NCBI RefSeq assembly: GCF_002355735.1
Contig: NZ_AP014879.1
Span: 124,001 to 188,000, forward strand
Length of the DNA stretch: 64,000 nt
DNA from: Sulfuricaulis limicola
GTDB taxonomy: Bacteria; Pseudomonadota; Gammaproteobacteria; Acidiferrobacterales; Sulfurifustaceae
Direction: 5' to 3'
The notes under the pieces are model-generated. The model made no database searches and was not told the DNA's origin. It was given only the letters and a program-made list of their open reading frames with translations. Both the position numbers and the translations under genes were made by a program. Positions 45,302-55,146 of this stretch are shown here, piece by piece; within the stretch, counting starts at the first letter, position 1, and every line of letters begins with the position of its first letter.

Positions 45302-46480
45302 ATGAAAAAGGAAAACCAGATCTTTCTGCTGGAAAGCCAGCTGCGCGATCGCGAATTCGAGATCGCCATGCTGCGGGAAACCGCCGAGGCCATCAGCGGC
45401 GAACTCGACCTTGAGAAAGTATTTCAGGTGGTCGCCGACCACGCGCGCAAACTCATCCTTGCCGAAACCGTGCTGATCCCGGTGCTGGACCAGAAACAGG
45501 CCCAATACATCTACCGCGCCGGCTGCGGAAAAAACGCCGACGAGATAGTGGGCGAATCCCTTCCGCTCGACACCGGTGTTTGCGGCTGGGTGTGGCGCCA
45601 CAAGCGTCCCTGGTGGCGCGGCGTGCTCGAGGAGCTGGAAGAGGAGGAAAGAAACCGGTGGGAGAAGGAGGCGGGCAGCATCATCCTCGTGCCGCTCATT
45701 GGCAAGCGCCATTTTCTCGGCGGCATCGCCGGCATCAACAAGATCGGCGGCAAGGATTTCACCCGGCGCGATCTCGATCTGCTCACCCTGTTTGCCCACC
45801 AGGCCAGTTACGCGGTTGAAAATGCGGAATTATTCGATCAGCTGAACAAATCCAAGGAACAGTCCGAGGAATACCAGCGGGAGCTGCAGGCCCTCAACGC
45901 CGAGCTGGAACGGCGCGTCGCCCAGCGCACCACCGCCCTGGTCGACGCCGTGAAGGAGCTCGAACACCTGGCGATGCACGACATGCTGACGGACCTGCCG
46001 AACCGTTCGCTGGTCGAGGACCGTCTGCAACAGGGGATCCATATCGCCAAACGCGAGAAGAAAGTCATCTCGCTCATGATGATCGACCTCAACCGGTTCA
46101 AGGAGGTCAACGACAAACACGGGCACGACGTGGGTGACAGCCTGCTGAAGCAGGTCGCTATGCGCCTGCGGCGCGTGTTGCGGCAGTCGGACACCGCCGG
46201 CCGGCTCGGCGGCGATGAATTCGCCATCGTTCTGCCCTCGACGGACGCGGCCGGTGCCGTGAAAGTGGCCGAAAAACTGCTCAAGGTCATGGAACCGCCG
46301 TTCAAGGTCGGTGACTACACGCTCAGCAGCGCCTGCAGTATCGGCATCGCCGTGTATCCGCAGCACGGCGAGGATGTCACCAGCCTGTGCCGCAGCGCCG
46401 ACGTGGCCATGTACGCGGCCAAGCGCAGTGGCCACGGCTACGCCGTCTATCGTCCGGGGGATGATAAAAACGTGATGTAG
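45302..46480 (+). CDS. GAF-GGDEF diguanylate cyclase
   Basis: 392 residues from ATG 45302 (AGGGG ribosome binding site 5 nt upstream). An N-terminal GAF domain (~20-175, LDLEKVFQVVADHARKL) is followed by a coiled-coil linker (~180-220) and a GGDEF domain with GRLGGDEFAIV near 300 and the RQSD inhibitory c-di-GMP site five residues before it. So the enzyme should be active and product-inhibited. Cytoplasmic; no membrane segment. The GAF ligand is unknown. Confidence 0.92.
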   Translation: MKKENQIFLLESQLRDREFEIAMLRETAEAISGELDLEKVFQVVADHARKLILAETVLIPVLDQKQAQYIYRAGCGKNADEIVGESLPLDTGVCGWVWRHKRPWWRGVLEELEEEERNRWEKEAGSIILVPLIGKRHFLGGIAGINKIGGKDFTRRDLDLLTLFAHQASYAVENAELFDQLNKSKEQSEEYQRELQALNAELERRVAQRTTALVDAVKELEHLAMHDMLTDLPNRSLVEDRLQQGIHIAKREKKVISLMMIDLNRFKEVNDKHGHDVGDSLLKQVAMRLRRVLRQSDTAGRLGGDEFAIVLPSTDAAGAVKVAEKLLKVMEPPFKVGDYTLSSACSIGIAVYPQHGEDVTSLCRSADVAMYAAKRSGHGYAVYRPGDDKNVM

Positions 46481-46588
46481 TCCGTCCGGTTCCCCGCCCC
46501 GGAACAGCCGGCGTAATCTGCAAAATTTTTCCTCTCGCGCAGCCGCAACCCTCTGGCGTTGGTCCCCGAGGCGGCGCAGAATCACCCG

Positions 46589-47518
46589 ATGGCTTTGCAC
46601 AAGATCTGCCTTCTCGGCGGCACCGGTTTCGTCGGCAAGCGACTCGCGGCGCGCCTGTCCGCGGCCGGGCACGATATCGTCATTCTCACGCGTCGCGCGG
46701 TGCGGCACCGCGATCTCCTGGTGTTGCCCACGGCGCGGCTGGTGGAAGGCGATGTGCACGACGCCGAATTCCTGCGTCAGCAGTTCGAGGGAAAAGACAC
46801 CGTCATCAACCTGATCGGCATCCTGAATGAAAAGGGCCGGTCGGGAAAAGGATTCACGCGGGCGCACGCCGAGCTGCCGGAAAAAGTCGTGCAGGCCTGC
46901 CGTGAAACCGGCGTGTCGCGCCTGTTGCACATGAGCGCGCTGCATGCCGCGCGCACCGCTCCGAGCCACTACCTGCGCACCAAAGCCCTGGGCGAGGAGG
47001 TGGTGCACCGCGCCGAAGGCCCGGATTTCCACGTCACCAGCTTCCGCCCCTCGGTCATTTTCGGACCGGGTGACGGCTTCCTGAACCGCTTCGCCGGGCT
47101 GCTGCGCCTTGCGCCCGGTGCATTCCCGCTCGCCTGCCCCGGCGCGCGTTTCCAGCCGGTATATGTCGAGGACGTGGTGCGCGTCTTCGCGGATTCGCTC
47201 GACAACCACAAGACATTCGGAAAGCGCTACGACCTTTGCGGCCCGAAGGTCTACACCCTGCGCGAGATCGTGGAATACGTGGCGCAGCTGCTCGGCAAGC
47301 GCGTATGCGTCATCGGCCTGCCCGCCGGCCTGTCCTGGTTGCAGGCCGCCATGCTGGAATTCGCGCCAGGCAAGCCGTTCTCGCTCGACAATTACCGCTC
47401 GCTGCAGGTCGACAGCGTGTGCGAGAAAGGCTTCCCGGAGGTGTTTGGAGTCATGCCGGCGAGTCTGGAAGAAATCGCTCCCATGTACCTCGCAAAATAC
47501 CAGCCACATTCAAGTTGA
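46589..47518 (+). CDS. NDUFA9-like NAD(P)-binding atypical SDR
   Basis: 309 residues from ATG 46589. N-terminal dinucleotide fold KICLLGGTGFVGKRL; lacks the classical YxxxK catalytic pair, like complex I NDUFA9-type and other atypical extended SDRs. Bacterial members are annotated as complex I subunit-like or quinone-associated NAD-binding proteins; no nuo genes are nearby. CAGAAT lies 6 nt before the ATG. Confidence 0.82.
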   Translation: MALHKICLLGGTGFVGKRLAARLSAAGHDIVILTRRAVRHRDLLVLPTARLVEGDVHDAEFLRQQFEGKDTVINLIGILNEKGRSGKGFTRAHAELPEKVVQACRETGVSRLLHMSALHAARTAPSHYLRTKALGEEVVHRAEGPDFHVTSFRPSVIFGPGDGFLNRFAGLLRLAPGAFPLACPGARFQPVYVEDVVRVFADSLDNHKTFGKRYDLCGPKVYTLREIVEYVAQLLGKRVCVIGLPAGLSWLQAAMLEFAPGKPFSLDNYRSLQVDSVCEKGFPEVFGVMPASLEEIAPMYLAKYQPHSS

Positions 47519-47529
47519 GGACATTGCAG

Positions 47530-48084
47530 ATGCAATTAAAGATAAAAGGGTTTTCGCTTGTTTTTGTGTTGATGATTAGCGGATGTCTTTCATCTGGTCC
47601 AGCCAATAACACTGGTTTTGGCCAAATTAAGCGAATTGAAGATCTGGAAGGAGTATATGGAAATTTGGGCGAAGCCAGTCCAGGCAGAGGCCCCTTTTAC
47701 CTATCAAAAATTATATGGCCGAAAGATGATGAGCTGGATCACAAGAATGTGGAAAACATTGAGGTCCGAAAAATCACCAGCGAAATGCTTAAAGTCAAAG
47801 CTGTTACAAATGGCGTTGTGAAAAAAGAAACCACATATGTGAAGGGAAAAGACTTTGATATAAATGGTGGACGCATTAGCCTAAATGTTGGCGGAGGTAT
47901 TGCAGGCCTAAAAGGAGGAGAGCCTCTGGTTGGACCATATTATGAATCTGCAGAACTTGGTTTGGATAGCACTGGACATGGAAAGTATCGGCAAAGCTTT
48001 GCGACAGCTGGTTTAGTGTACCTATTTCTACCAATAGCGATAGGTGGAAATGAAGATGTGAGATTTGTGAGACTTGAAAAATAA
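47530..48084 (+). CDS. AT-rich predicted lipoprotein, unknown function
   Basis: 184 residues from ATG 47530. Lipoprotein signal with lipobox (LVFVLMISGC). The body has charged and beta-prone stretches (VYGNLGEASPGRGPFYLSKI, KGKDFDINGGRISLNVGGG) and a hydrophobic patch near the end (GLVYLFLPIAIGG). No domain recognised. Base composition is markedly AT-richer (low 40s % GC by eye) than its neighbours, and codons such as AAA, GAA and ATA are common, suggesting recent acquisition. 11 nt after the SDR gene, with its own GAGG site. Confidence 0.7.
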   Translation: MQLKIKGFSLVFVLMISGCLSSGPANNTGFGQIKRIEDLEGVYGNLGEASPGRGPFYLSKIIWPKDDELDHKNVENIEVRKITSEMLKVKAVTNGVVKKETTYVKGKDFDINGGRISLNVGGGIAGLKGGEPLVGPYYESAELGLDSTGHGKYRQSFATAGLVYLFLPIAIGGNEDVRFVRLEK

Positions 48085-48093
48085 GCGCAAAAA

Positions 48094-49149
48094 TTAATTC
48101 ACGGGTTGACTCAATTTCCGTAAGGCCATGGTGCGTTCAGTTTTCGGTAGGTTCATCATTTCTTTCGCTGAGCTATAAAAAGACACAAGGTCGCCATTCT
48201 GCTGCATCAGGAGCTCCTGAAACGCCATAACATGCTGGTGGTACAAGCCAATGGCGGCGAGGTGGGCGTTGTTCAGGTCCTGTTCGAACCATTTGTCGAA
48301 ATCGGCATGGCCATTCCAGCCGGCCTTCAGCGCCGCATAATCGTTCCGTAGTTCGCCGAAGATCCGTCCCTTGGCCGAGCGTTTTTCCGCGTCGCCCAGG
48401 TTCGAGGCGTAGATCTCCGCCAGTCGCGCCCTGTGCTTCAGCACCAGTACCGTGAACTGCTCGCGCCTCCGGAGTTTCTGCCGGTAGGCCTCGGCCTGTG
48501 GCGCCGTGCCGTGACGCTCGAACCAGCGCTGCACGCCTTCGAGTTCCACCACGGTGGCGAAGGATTCATTGAAGGTGGTATCACCGCCGACATAGACCAC
48601 CTGATGTGCCAGCTCATGGAACAGCAGCCCGGCGAGATCGGCCTCGGAGCGGTGGATGAAGGTGTTGAGCACGGGGTCGTTGAACCAGCCGAGCGTGGAA
48701 TAGGCCGGGACGCCGCCGATGTAGACGTCATAACCGTCCTGTTTCAGACCGGCGGCGAATTTTTCCGCCTCGTCTTGAGCGAAGTAGCCGCGGTAGGACA
48801 CGCAGCCGGCGAACACGAAACACCATCGCTTCGGTTCCAGCGACAATTCCGGTGTGGCAAAGACATTCCAGACGACAAAAGGCCGTTCCAGATCGGCATA
48901 GGTCCGGTAGCTGCGATTGTCCGGCAGCCCGAGTTCCCGGCTGGCGAAGTCGCGCAGGCGCCGCACCAGCTCCAGCTGTCGGCGGGTCTGCGGGGTCGTG
49001 GCCGGGTCGCTCAGCACTTCCTCCACCGGCCGGCGCTTGTTGAGCAGTTCGACCTGTCCGGAAACAGCATGCAGGTAATAAGCCGGACTGGCGCAGCCGC
49101 CGATGATGGCGAACAGCAGCAGGGCGAGCAGTCGGCGGCGGTATTTCAT
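48094..49149 (-). CDS. Lipoprotein zinc aminopeptidase-like protein (PF10023 type)
   Basis: 351 residues from ATG 49149 (GTG/ATG extension to 49179 is possible). Lipobox in LLLFAIIGGCASP. Gluzincin motif HELAH in LLFHELAHQVVYVGG, with a downstream NESFATVVE glutamate as third ligand. Family members are annotated as putative aminopeptidases; substrate unknown. Likely anchored to the outer membrane, facing the periplasm. Divergent from cca. Confidence 0.85.
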   Translation of the reverse strand: MKYRRRLLALLLFAIIGGCASPAYYLHAVSGQVELLNKRRPVEEVLSDPATTPQTRRQLELVRRLRDFASRELGLPDNRSYRTYADLERPFVVWNVFATPELSLEPKRWCFVFAGCVSYRGYFAQDEAEKFAAGLKQDGYDVYIGGVPAYSTLGWFNDPVLNTFIHRSEADLAGLLFHELAHQVVYVGGDTTFNESFATVVELEGVQRWFERHGTAPQAEAYRQKLRRREQFTVLVLKHRARLAEIYASNLGDAEKRSAKGRIFGELRNDYAALKAGWNGHADFDKWFEQDLNNAHLAAIGLYHQHVMAFQELLMQQNGDLVSFYSSAKEMMNLPKTERTMALRKLSQPVN

Positions 49150-49195
49150 GAATCCCGGCTTTGCGTCAGTGACAGCCACACATTAGCATGAGGCA

Positions 49196-50413
49196 ATGAA
49201 AACTTACCTTGTGGGCGGGGCGGTGCGTGACAAGCTCCTGGGCCTGCCGGTCCAGGACCGGGACTATGTCGTGGTTGGCAGCACCCCGGAAGAAATGGTG
49301 GCCAAGGGCTTCAAGCCGGTGGGCGCCGATTTCCCCGTGTTCCTGCATCCGGAAACGAAAGAGGAATACGCGCTGGCGCGCACCGAGCGCAAGTCGGGCC
49401 ACGGCTACAAGGGTTTCAAGGTATATGCCGCGCCGGACGTGACACTGGAAGACGACCTGCGCCGCCGCGACCTCACCATCAACGCCATGGCCGAGGATGA
49501 ATCGGGCCAGCTGATCGATCCCTTCAAGGGCGCGGAGGACCTGCGCAACGGCGTGCTGCGCCATGTCTCGCCCGCGTTCGCCGAGGACCCGGTGCGCATC
49601 CTGCGCGTGGCGCGCTTCGCCGCGCGCTATGCCAAGTGGGGCTTCCACGTGGCGCATGCCACCAACAAGCTCATGCGCGAGATGGTCGAATCCGGCGAGG
49701 CCGATCACCTGGTGGCAGAGCGCGTGTGGACCGAACTCGAGCGCGCCCTGGGGGAAGCCAGGCCGTCGCGTTTTTTCGAGACGCTGCGCGGTTGCGGGGC
49801 ATTGCAACGTTTGTTCCCGGAAATCGACGCATTGTTCGGCGTGCCGCAGCCGGAAAAGCACCACCCGGAAGTGGACACCGGCGCGCACGTCATGCTGGTG
49901 CTGGACGCGGCGGCGCAGCTTTCGCCCGACACGCGCGTGCGCTTCGCCGCGCTCATGCACGATCTCGGCAAGGGCAACACGCCGCCGGCGGAATGGCCGC
50001 AGCATATCGGGCACGAGGAACGCGGCGTGGAGCTGGTGAAAAAATTCTGCCAGCGTTTTCGCGTGCCGAACGAGCACCGCGACCTGGCCGTGCTGACGGC
50101 GCGCTATCATGCGCATTGCCATAAGATCGCCGAACTCCGGCCGGCCACGGTGGTTGATACGCTCGAGGCCCTGGACGCGTTCCGCCGCCCGGAACGGGTG
50201 GATTTGTTCGTCACCGCCTGCGAGGCCGATTTCCGTGGCCGCCACGGCAGCGAGGACAAACCCTACCCCCAGGCCGGGCTTTTCCGCAGCGTATTCGCGG
50301 CAGCGCGCACGGTGGATACGGCGGCGATTGCCGCGGGCGGCGGTCAGGGGCCGGACATCGGCGCCCGCATCCGCGAGGCGCGCATTGCCGCCGTGCGGCA
50401 GGTGTTATCATAA
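49196..50413 (+). CDS. cca: CCA tRNA nucleotidyltransferase (multifunctional, with HD domain)
   Basis: 405 residues. Adds or repairs the CCA end of tRNAs. Nucleotidyltransferase landmarks: TYLVGGAVRD, DRDYVVVGS with the metal aspartates, and RRRDLTINAMA. A C-terminal HD domain (MHDLGKGNTPP) gives phosphatase/phosphodiesterase activities as in E. coli Cca. Both tRNA genes in this window already encode CCA, so repair is the main role. Confidence 0.95.
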   Translation: MKTYLVGGAVRDKLLGLPVQDRDYVVVGSTPEEMVAKGFKPVGADFPVFLHPETKEEYALARTERKSGHGYKGFKVYAAPDVTLEDDLRRRDLTINAMAEDESGQLIDPFKGAEDLRNGVLRHVSPAFAEDPVRILRVARFAARYAKWGFHVAHATNKLMREMVESGEADHLVAERVWTELERALGEARPSRFFETLRGCGALQRLFPEIDALFGVPQPEKHHPEVDTGAHVMLVLDAAAQLSPDTRVRFAALMHDLGKGNTPPAEWPQHIGHEERGVELVKKFCQRFRVPNEHRDLAVLTARYHAHCHKIAELRPATVVDTLEALDAFRRPERVDLFVTACEADFRGRHGSEDKPYPQAGLFRSVFAAARTVDTAAIAAGGGQGPDIGARIREARIAAVRQVLS

Positions 50414-50461
50414 TCACCCGATTCCTCCCGCCCGACCGGGATCTGATCAGTAAGGTGAATC

Positions 50462-50986
50462 ATGTTCATGAGACTCGACAATCCGTTCCCGCGGATGCTG
50501 ATGGCAATGTCGGTGTTGTGGCTCGCCGGCACAATGAATGCGGCCGCCGCGGAGCAGCCGGCCGCAAAGCCGGCGGAGGAGGTGATCAAGGTGGTGTACC
50601 ACGCCGATTTCGCCGACCCGCGCCGTTTCAGCGCCATGCTGTCCAATATCTACAACATGGTTTCGACCTATCAGTCCGAGCTGAAGGAATATGACGTGCG
50701 CATCGTGTTCCTTTCCCACGGCATTCGTTTCGTGACGCAGGACAAGCTGGCCGGCACGCCGTTTGCCGAGGATGCCGCGTTCAAGCAGCGACGCGCGGAT
50801 CTGATGGCGCGGCTGGCGTCGTTGCGCGACACCGAGGGCGTGAAGCTCGAGCTGTGCGACATCACGCGCCAGGCCGTGAGCTTGCCCGCAGAAAAGATCA
50901 TTCCGGGAGTAAAGCTGGTGCCCTCCGGCGTGGTGCGCATCGCGGAATTGCAGCACCAGGGCTTCGCCTACCTCAAGGTGGAATAG
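50462..50986 (+). CDS. Exported DsrE/DsrF-like protein
   Basis: 174 residues. Signal peptide ([17 protein letters not shown]). The body has the DsrE-like fold pattern: [16 protein letters not shown], then [23 protein letters not shown] with one cysteine, and [19 protein letters not shown]. Cytoplasmic DsrE relatives carry sulfur; exported members like this are of unknown role, though common in sulfur oxidisers. 5 nt before rimO, likely co-transcribed. Confidence 0.82.
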   Translation: MFMRLDNPFPRMLMAMSVLWLAGTMNAAAAEQPAAKPAEEVIKVVYHADFADPRRFSAMLSNIYNMVSTYQSELKEYDVRIVFLSHGIRFVTQDKLAGTPFAEDAAFKQRRADLMARLASLRDTEGVKLELCDITRQAVSLPAEKIIPGVKLVPSGVVRIAELQHQGFAYLKVE

Positions 50987-50991
50987 ACCCC

Positions 50992-52350
50992 ATGCCCAAG
51001 GCAGTTTCTCCCCCGCCGGCGGCGCCGCCGCCCGGCGCCGCCGCCATTCCCCGCGTCGGGTTCGTCAGCTTGGGCTGCCCCAAGGCGCTGGTGGATTCCG
51101 AGCGCATCCTCACACAATTGCGCGCCGAGGGTTACGCGATCGCGCCCGATTACGCCGGCGCCGACCTCGTGGTGGTCAACACCTGCGGCTTCATCGATGA
51201 CGCCGTCGCGGAGTCGCTCGATGCCATCGGCGAGGCCCTGGCGGAGAACGGGCGCGTGATCGTCACCGGCTGTCTCGGCGCCCGCGGCGATATCGTCAAG
51301 CAGACCCATCCGCGGGTGCTGGCCGTCACCGGCCCGCACGCGCTCGAGGAGGTCATGCAGTCGGTGCACGCGCACCTGCCGAAACCGCACGATCCCTACA
51401 CCGACCTGGTGCCGCCGGCCGGCATCAAGCTCACGCCGCGGCACTATGCCTATCTCAAGATCGCCGAGGGCTGCAATCACCGCTGCACGTTCTGCATCAT
51501 CCCCTCGATGCGCGGCGATCTCGTCAGCCGCGATATCGGCGCGGTGTTGCAGGAAGCGGAAAATCTGGTCAAGGCGGGCGTGAAGGAGCTGCTGGTGATC
51601 TCGCAGGACACCAGCGCCTACGGCGTGGACGTAAAATACCGCCCCGGGTTTTGGCACGGCCGGCCGGTCAAGACGCGCATGACTGATCTCGCGCGCTCTC
51701 TGGGCGAGCTGGACGTGTGGGTGCGGCTGCATTACGTCTACCCCTATCCGAGCGTGGACGCAATCATCCCGCTCATGGCGGAGGGCAAGATCCTGCCCTA
51801 CCTCGACGTGCCGTTTCAGCACGCCAGCCCGCGCATCCTCAAGCTCATGAAGCGCCCGGCGAATGCCGAGAACAATCTCGCGCGCATCGAGTCCTGGCGA
51901 GAGAATTGTCCCGACATCACGCTGCGCTCGACCTTCATCACCGGTTTTCCCGGCGAGACCGAACAGGAGTTCAACGAACTGCTCGATTTCCTGCGCGCGG
52001 CGCAGCTCGACCGCGTGGGTTGTTTCGCCTATTCGGCTGTGGAGGGTGCCGTGGCCAATGCCTTGCCCGACCCGGTGCCCGAGGAGGTCAAACAGGACCG
52101 CCTGGCGCGCTTCATGGAAGTACAGGCGAGGATTTCCGCCGACAAGCTGCAGCGCAAGGTCGGCAAGACCCTGACCGCGCTGGTGGACAGTGTCGAGGGC
52201 GACATGGCGGTGGCGCGTTCCAGCGCCGATGCGCCTGAGATCGACGGCGTGGTTTATGTGGAAGGCGCCGGCCACCTGAACCCCGGCGATTTCTGCCAGG
52301 TCCGCATCACCCGCGCCGGCGAGCATGACCTGTGGGCGAAACCGGTTTAG
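50992..52350 (+). CDS. rimO: Ribosomal protein S12 methylthiotransferase RimO
   Basis: 452 residues from ATG 50992, following a Pro/Ala-rich N-terminal tail. Radical SAM methylthiotransferase: three N-terminal [4Fe-4S] cysteines ([25 protein letters not shown]), the radical [11 protein letters not shown] near residues 161-168, and a C-terminal TRAM domain. Modifies Asp88 of ribosomal protein S12. Its stop codon overlaps that of the convergent mtnC by 2 nt. Confidence 0.95.
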   Translation: MPKAVSPPPAAPPPGAAAIPRVGFVSLGCPKALVDSERILTQLRAEGYAIAPDYAGADLVVVNTCGFIDDAVAESLDAIGEALAENGRVIVTGCLGARGDIVKQTHPRVLAVTGPHALEEVMQSVHAHLPKPHDPYTDLVPPAGIKLTPRHYAYLKIAEGCNHRCTFCIIPSMRGDLVSRDIGAVLQEAENLVKAGVKELLVISQDTSAYGVDVKYRPGFWHGRPVKTRMTDLARSLGELDVWVRLHYVYPYPSVDAIIPLMAEGKILPYLDVPFQHASPRILKLMKRPANAENNLARIESWRENCPDITLRSTFITGFPGETEQEFNELLDFLRAAQLDRVGCFAYSAVEGAVANALPDPVPEEVKQDRLARFMEVQARISADKLQRKVGKTLTALVDSVEGDMAVARSSADAPEIDGVVYVEGAGHLNPGDFCQVRITRAGEHDLWAKPV

Positions 52351-53021
52351 AGCCTGATTTCGTCGAAGTTCCGGGCCTGCCGGTGCGTCGCCCCGGGATC
52401 GGTTGCGCCGTCCCGCACCAGCCACGTCACCTGCATCCCGGCCGCGCGCGCGGCGTCGAGTTCCTCCCGGATGTCGGAGAGAAACAGGATGTCGCCGGGC
52501 GCGGTGTCGATGGCCTCGGCGATCTTGCAGTAGGAATCGGCCTCGCGTTTGCTGCCGACGGTGGTGTCGAAATAGCCGGAAAACAGCGGCGTCAGGTCGC
52601 CGTATTCCGTGTGCGCAAACAGCAATTTCTGGGCCTGCACGGAACCGGAGGAAAAAACATAAAGCCGGAGGCCGGCCTGTTGCCATTGTTTCAAATGGCG
52701 CGCGGCGTCTTCGTACATATGACCCCTGAAGTCGCCTTTTTTGTAACCGTCCTCCCAGATCATTCCCTGCAGGCTTTTGAGCGGCGTGATTTTTCTGTCC
52801 TCATCGATCCAGCGGATGAGCTGTTCGATGACTTCCGGGTCGCTTAGGTTTTCCCCAGTGATGCGCCGGACTTCATCCAGTTCCTTACGCACGGCGGGTT
52901 CCGCGGTGTGGGCGCGCACGAACTCCGCCATGCGCTCACGGGCGTAGGGGAACAGCACGTCCTTCACGAAGGACAGCGAGGACGTGGTGCCTTCGATGTC
53001 GGTCAGGATGGCCTTGATCAT
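52347..53021 (-). CDS. mtnC: Acireductone synthase MtnC (enolase-phosphatase E1)
   Basis: 224 residues from ATG 53021. HAD-superfamily enzyme of methionine salvage that enolises and dephosphorylates 2,3-diketo-5-methylthiopentyl-1-phosphate. Landmarks: [30 protein letters not shown], and [12 protein letters not shown]. No mtnABD genes are adjacent. GATAAT with an upstream TGT (extended -10) lies 12 nt before the ATG. Shares 4 nt with the 3' end of rimO. Confidence 0.93.
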   Translation of the reverse strand: MIKAILTDIEGTTSSLSFVKDVLFPYARERMAEFVRAHTAEPAVRKELDEVRRITGENLSDPEVIEQLIRWIDEDRKITPLKSLQGMIWEDGYKKGDFRGHMYEDAARHLKQWQQAGLRLYVFSSGSVQAQKLLFAHTEYGDLTPLFSGYFDTTVGSKREADSYCKIAEAIDTAPGDILFLSDIREELDAARAAGMQVTWLVRDGATDPGATHRQARNFDEIRL

Positions 53022-53037
53022 TTGGACGCTCGTATTA

Positions 53038-54231
53038 TCACAGTCGCGCGCGCCGGTCCTGCAGTGTAAAGCCCGGCAGCGGTTCGCGCACGCCGCGCCC
53101 GAGCGCGAGGACCTTGAACAGCTCGCCCATTTCATGCGGCAGCGTGAGTTTCTTGACCTGCTGCGTCAATGCCAGATGCGCGCGCACATCGTCGGGGTCG
53201 GAGGCGGCCATGATCCGGTCCAGCCCGCAGCCGAGCAGGAACGCCGCCTGCGAGGTATAGCCCAGGAGCGTGAGGCCGGCGTCAACCCCGGCCTCGGCGA
53301 TGGCCGTGAAGTCCATGTGCGCGGTGATGTCCTGCAACCCGGCATGCCGCAAGGGGTCGTCATGGGCATGATGCCGGTAGTGACACATGAGCGTGCCCTG
53401 CGCGCGCTGCGGGTGATAGAACTCCGCGCGCGGGAAGCCATAATCGATGAGCAGCATCACTCCCTGTTTGAGACTGTCGGCCACGCGACGCACCCAGGCC
53501 TCGGCGCGCAGATTGATTTCCGAGGTGTAGTCTGCCGCCAAGCCGAGCGGCTCTACGCGCGCGCGCAGGGATGCGCCGGCCGGCTGCTCCTGCCACACCA
53601 GGCCCTGGTTTTCCCAGGCAACGTATAGCTCGTTGACGCCGTTTGGCGTGACTCTGAAACGGGTGACCGGCATGGCGTCCAGCACTTCGTTGGCCAGCAC
53701 CATGCCGCGAAAGTTGGCGGGCAGGTCATCGAGCCAGTGCACGCGCCCGAAAACATGCGGCGCCCGGCGTTTGATGGTTTCGCTCTGGCGTGCGCGCAGC
53801 TCGGCGCCGAGTTCGAGAATAAGGTAGCGCTCCGGCAGCTGGCCCAATGACTCCAGTTCGAGCAGCAGGTCCGCCGCCAAGGCACCGCTGCCGGCGCCGG
53901 CTTCCAGGATATCGCCGCCGCCCAGCCCGGCCAGCAGCGATTGGCAAGGACGCGCGACACAGCGCGCGAACAGCGAACCCAATTCCGGCGCGGTGATGAA
54001 ATCGCCGTGTTCGCCGAATTTGCGGGCTCCCGCCACGTAGTAACCCAGCCCCGGCGCATACAGCGCCAGTTCCATGAAACGGTCGAAGGCAATGGCGCCA
54101 CCTGCCGCGGCGAGCTCCTCACGCAGGCGTTGCATGAGCTTGTCGTGGTGCGCCTGTTCCCCGGCCGTGGGCGATGGCAGTGCGGGTGAGGCGGATCCGG
54201 CGGACTGGCCGTTGCGGCGGGGCGGATTCAT
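53038..54231 (-). CDS. MidA/NDUFAF7-type SAM-dependent methyltransferase
   Basis: 397 residues from ATG 54231. SAM-binding motif LEAGAGSGALAADLL near residue 113, preceded by the family's FDRFMELALYAPGLGYY and FITAPELGSLFARC. The COG1565 family includes human NDUFAF7, which methylates an arginine of a complex I subunit; the bacterial substrate is unknown. The NDUFA9-like SDR at 46.6 kb is another complex I-type relative. Next to mtnC but not obviously linked. Confidence 0.85.
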   Translation of the reverse strand: MNPPRRNGQSAGSASPALPSPTAGEQAHHDKLMQRLREELAAAGGAIAFDRFMELALYAPGLGYYVAGARKFGEHGDFITAPELGSLFARCVARPCQSLLAGLGGGDILEAGAGSGALAADLLLELESLGQLPERYLILELGAELRARQSETIKRRAPHVFGRVHWLDDLPANFRGMVLANEVLDAMPVTRFRVTPNGVNELYVAWENQGLVWQEQPAGASLRARVEPLGLAADYTSEINLRAEAWVRRVADSLKQGVMLLIDYGFPRAEFYHPQRAQGTLMCHYRHHAHDDPLRHAGLQDITAHMDFTAIAEAGVDAGLTLLGYTSQAAFLLGCGLDRIMAASDPDDVRAHLALTQQVKKLTLPHEMGELFKVLALGRGVREPLPGFTLQDRRARL

Positions 54232-54385
54232 CCGAGAAATGGCTATTGGCGCAGAGGTTGGTAATCGGTATCGTGGAACATTCAGCAACTATACTGGGTA
54301 TTCTATGATTCAGGCTAACCAGGCAAGCGAGCAGGTCCTAATCTTATGACAGGACGAACGAGCGCAGCGAAGTAGGGCTCCATTT

Positions 54386-55138
54386 ATGGCCGACAACCCC
54401 CTCGAAGGCAAGGTGGCCCTGATCACGGGCGGCGCGCATCGCATCGGTGCCGCCATGGCGCGCCTGTTACACGCCCAGGGCATGAAGCTGGTGATCCATT
54501 ATCACACCTCGGAAAAGGCCGCCCATGCGCTGCAGGATGAATTGCACCAGGTCCGGCCGGAATCGGTCATGCTGGTGCGCGGCGACCTCAATAACGGCGA
54601 GCGGCTGGCGAAGAACCTGCTCTTCGAAACCGTGGAATCCTTCGACCGTCTGGACGTGCTGATCAACAACGCTTCGCGCTTCTATCCCACACCGGTGGGC
54701 GAGGCCACCGAATCCCAGTGGGATGACATCGTCGGCACCAACCTGCGGGCGCCGTATTTCATCGCGCAGGCGGCGGCGCCGCATCTCAAAAAAACCGGCG
54801 GCTGCATCATCAACATCGCCGACATCTACGGCGATCGCCCCTTGATCGGATATCCGATCTACAGCATCGCCAAGGCCGGCGTGATCATGCTCACCAAGGC
54901 GCTGGCGCGCGAACTGGGGCCGGAAATCCGCGTCAATGCCGTCGCCCCCGGCGTGATCCTGTGGCCCGAGAGCGACCTCGACGAGATGTCCAAGCAGCGC
55001 ATCATTTCGCGCACCCCGCTCAAGCGTTCCGGCGATCCCGGCGACGTGGCGCAAACCGTGCTGTTCCTCATCCGCGACGCCGGCTTCATCACCGGCCAGG
55101 TGCTGGCGGTGGACGGCGGGCGCTGGGTGGTGATGTAG
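54386..55138 (+). CDS. Pteridine reductase / FolM-like short-chain dehydrogenase
   Basis: 250 residues, classical SDR fold. TGGAHRIGAAMAR is the TGxxxRxG NADPH site with the arginine typical of pteridine reductases (PTR1/FolM) rather than FabG. The active site tyrosine and lysine are in YSIAKAGVI. Reduces dihydromonapterin or dihydrofolate-type pterins. Convergent with folK-folB, which make the pterin precursor, supporting the assignment. Confidence 0.85.
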   Translation: MADNPLEGKVALITGGAHRIGAAMARLLHAQGMKLVIHYHTSEKAAHALQDELHQVRPESVMLVRGDLNNGERLAKNLLFETVESFDRLDVLINNASRFYPTPVGEATESQWDDIVGTNLRAPYFIAQAAAPHLKKTGGCIINIADIYGDRPLIGYPIYSIAKAGVIMLTKALARELGPEIRVNAVAPGVILWPESDLDEMSKQRIISRTPLKRSGDPGDVAQTVLFLIRDAGFITGQVLAVDGGRWVVM

Positions 55139-55146
55139 CTCCCGCC

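Noticed and set aside
46559-46588. Earlier start for the NDUFA9-like protein
   Set aside because: The NAD-binding strand begins immediately after ATG 46589; upstream residues add nothing recognisable.
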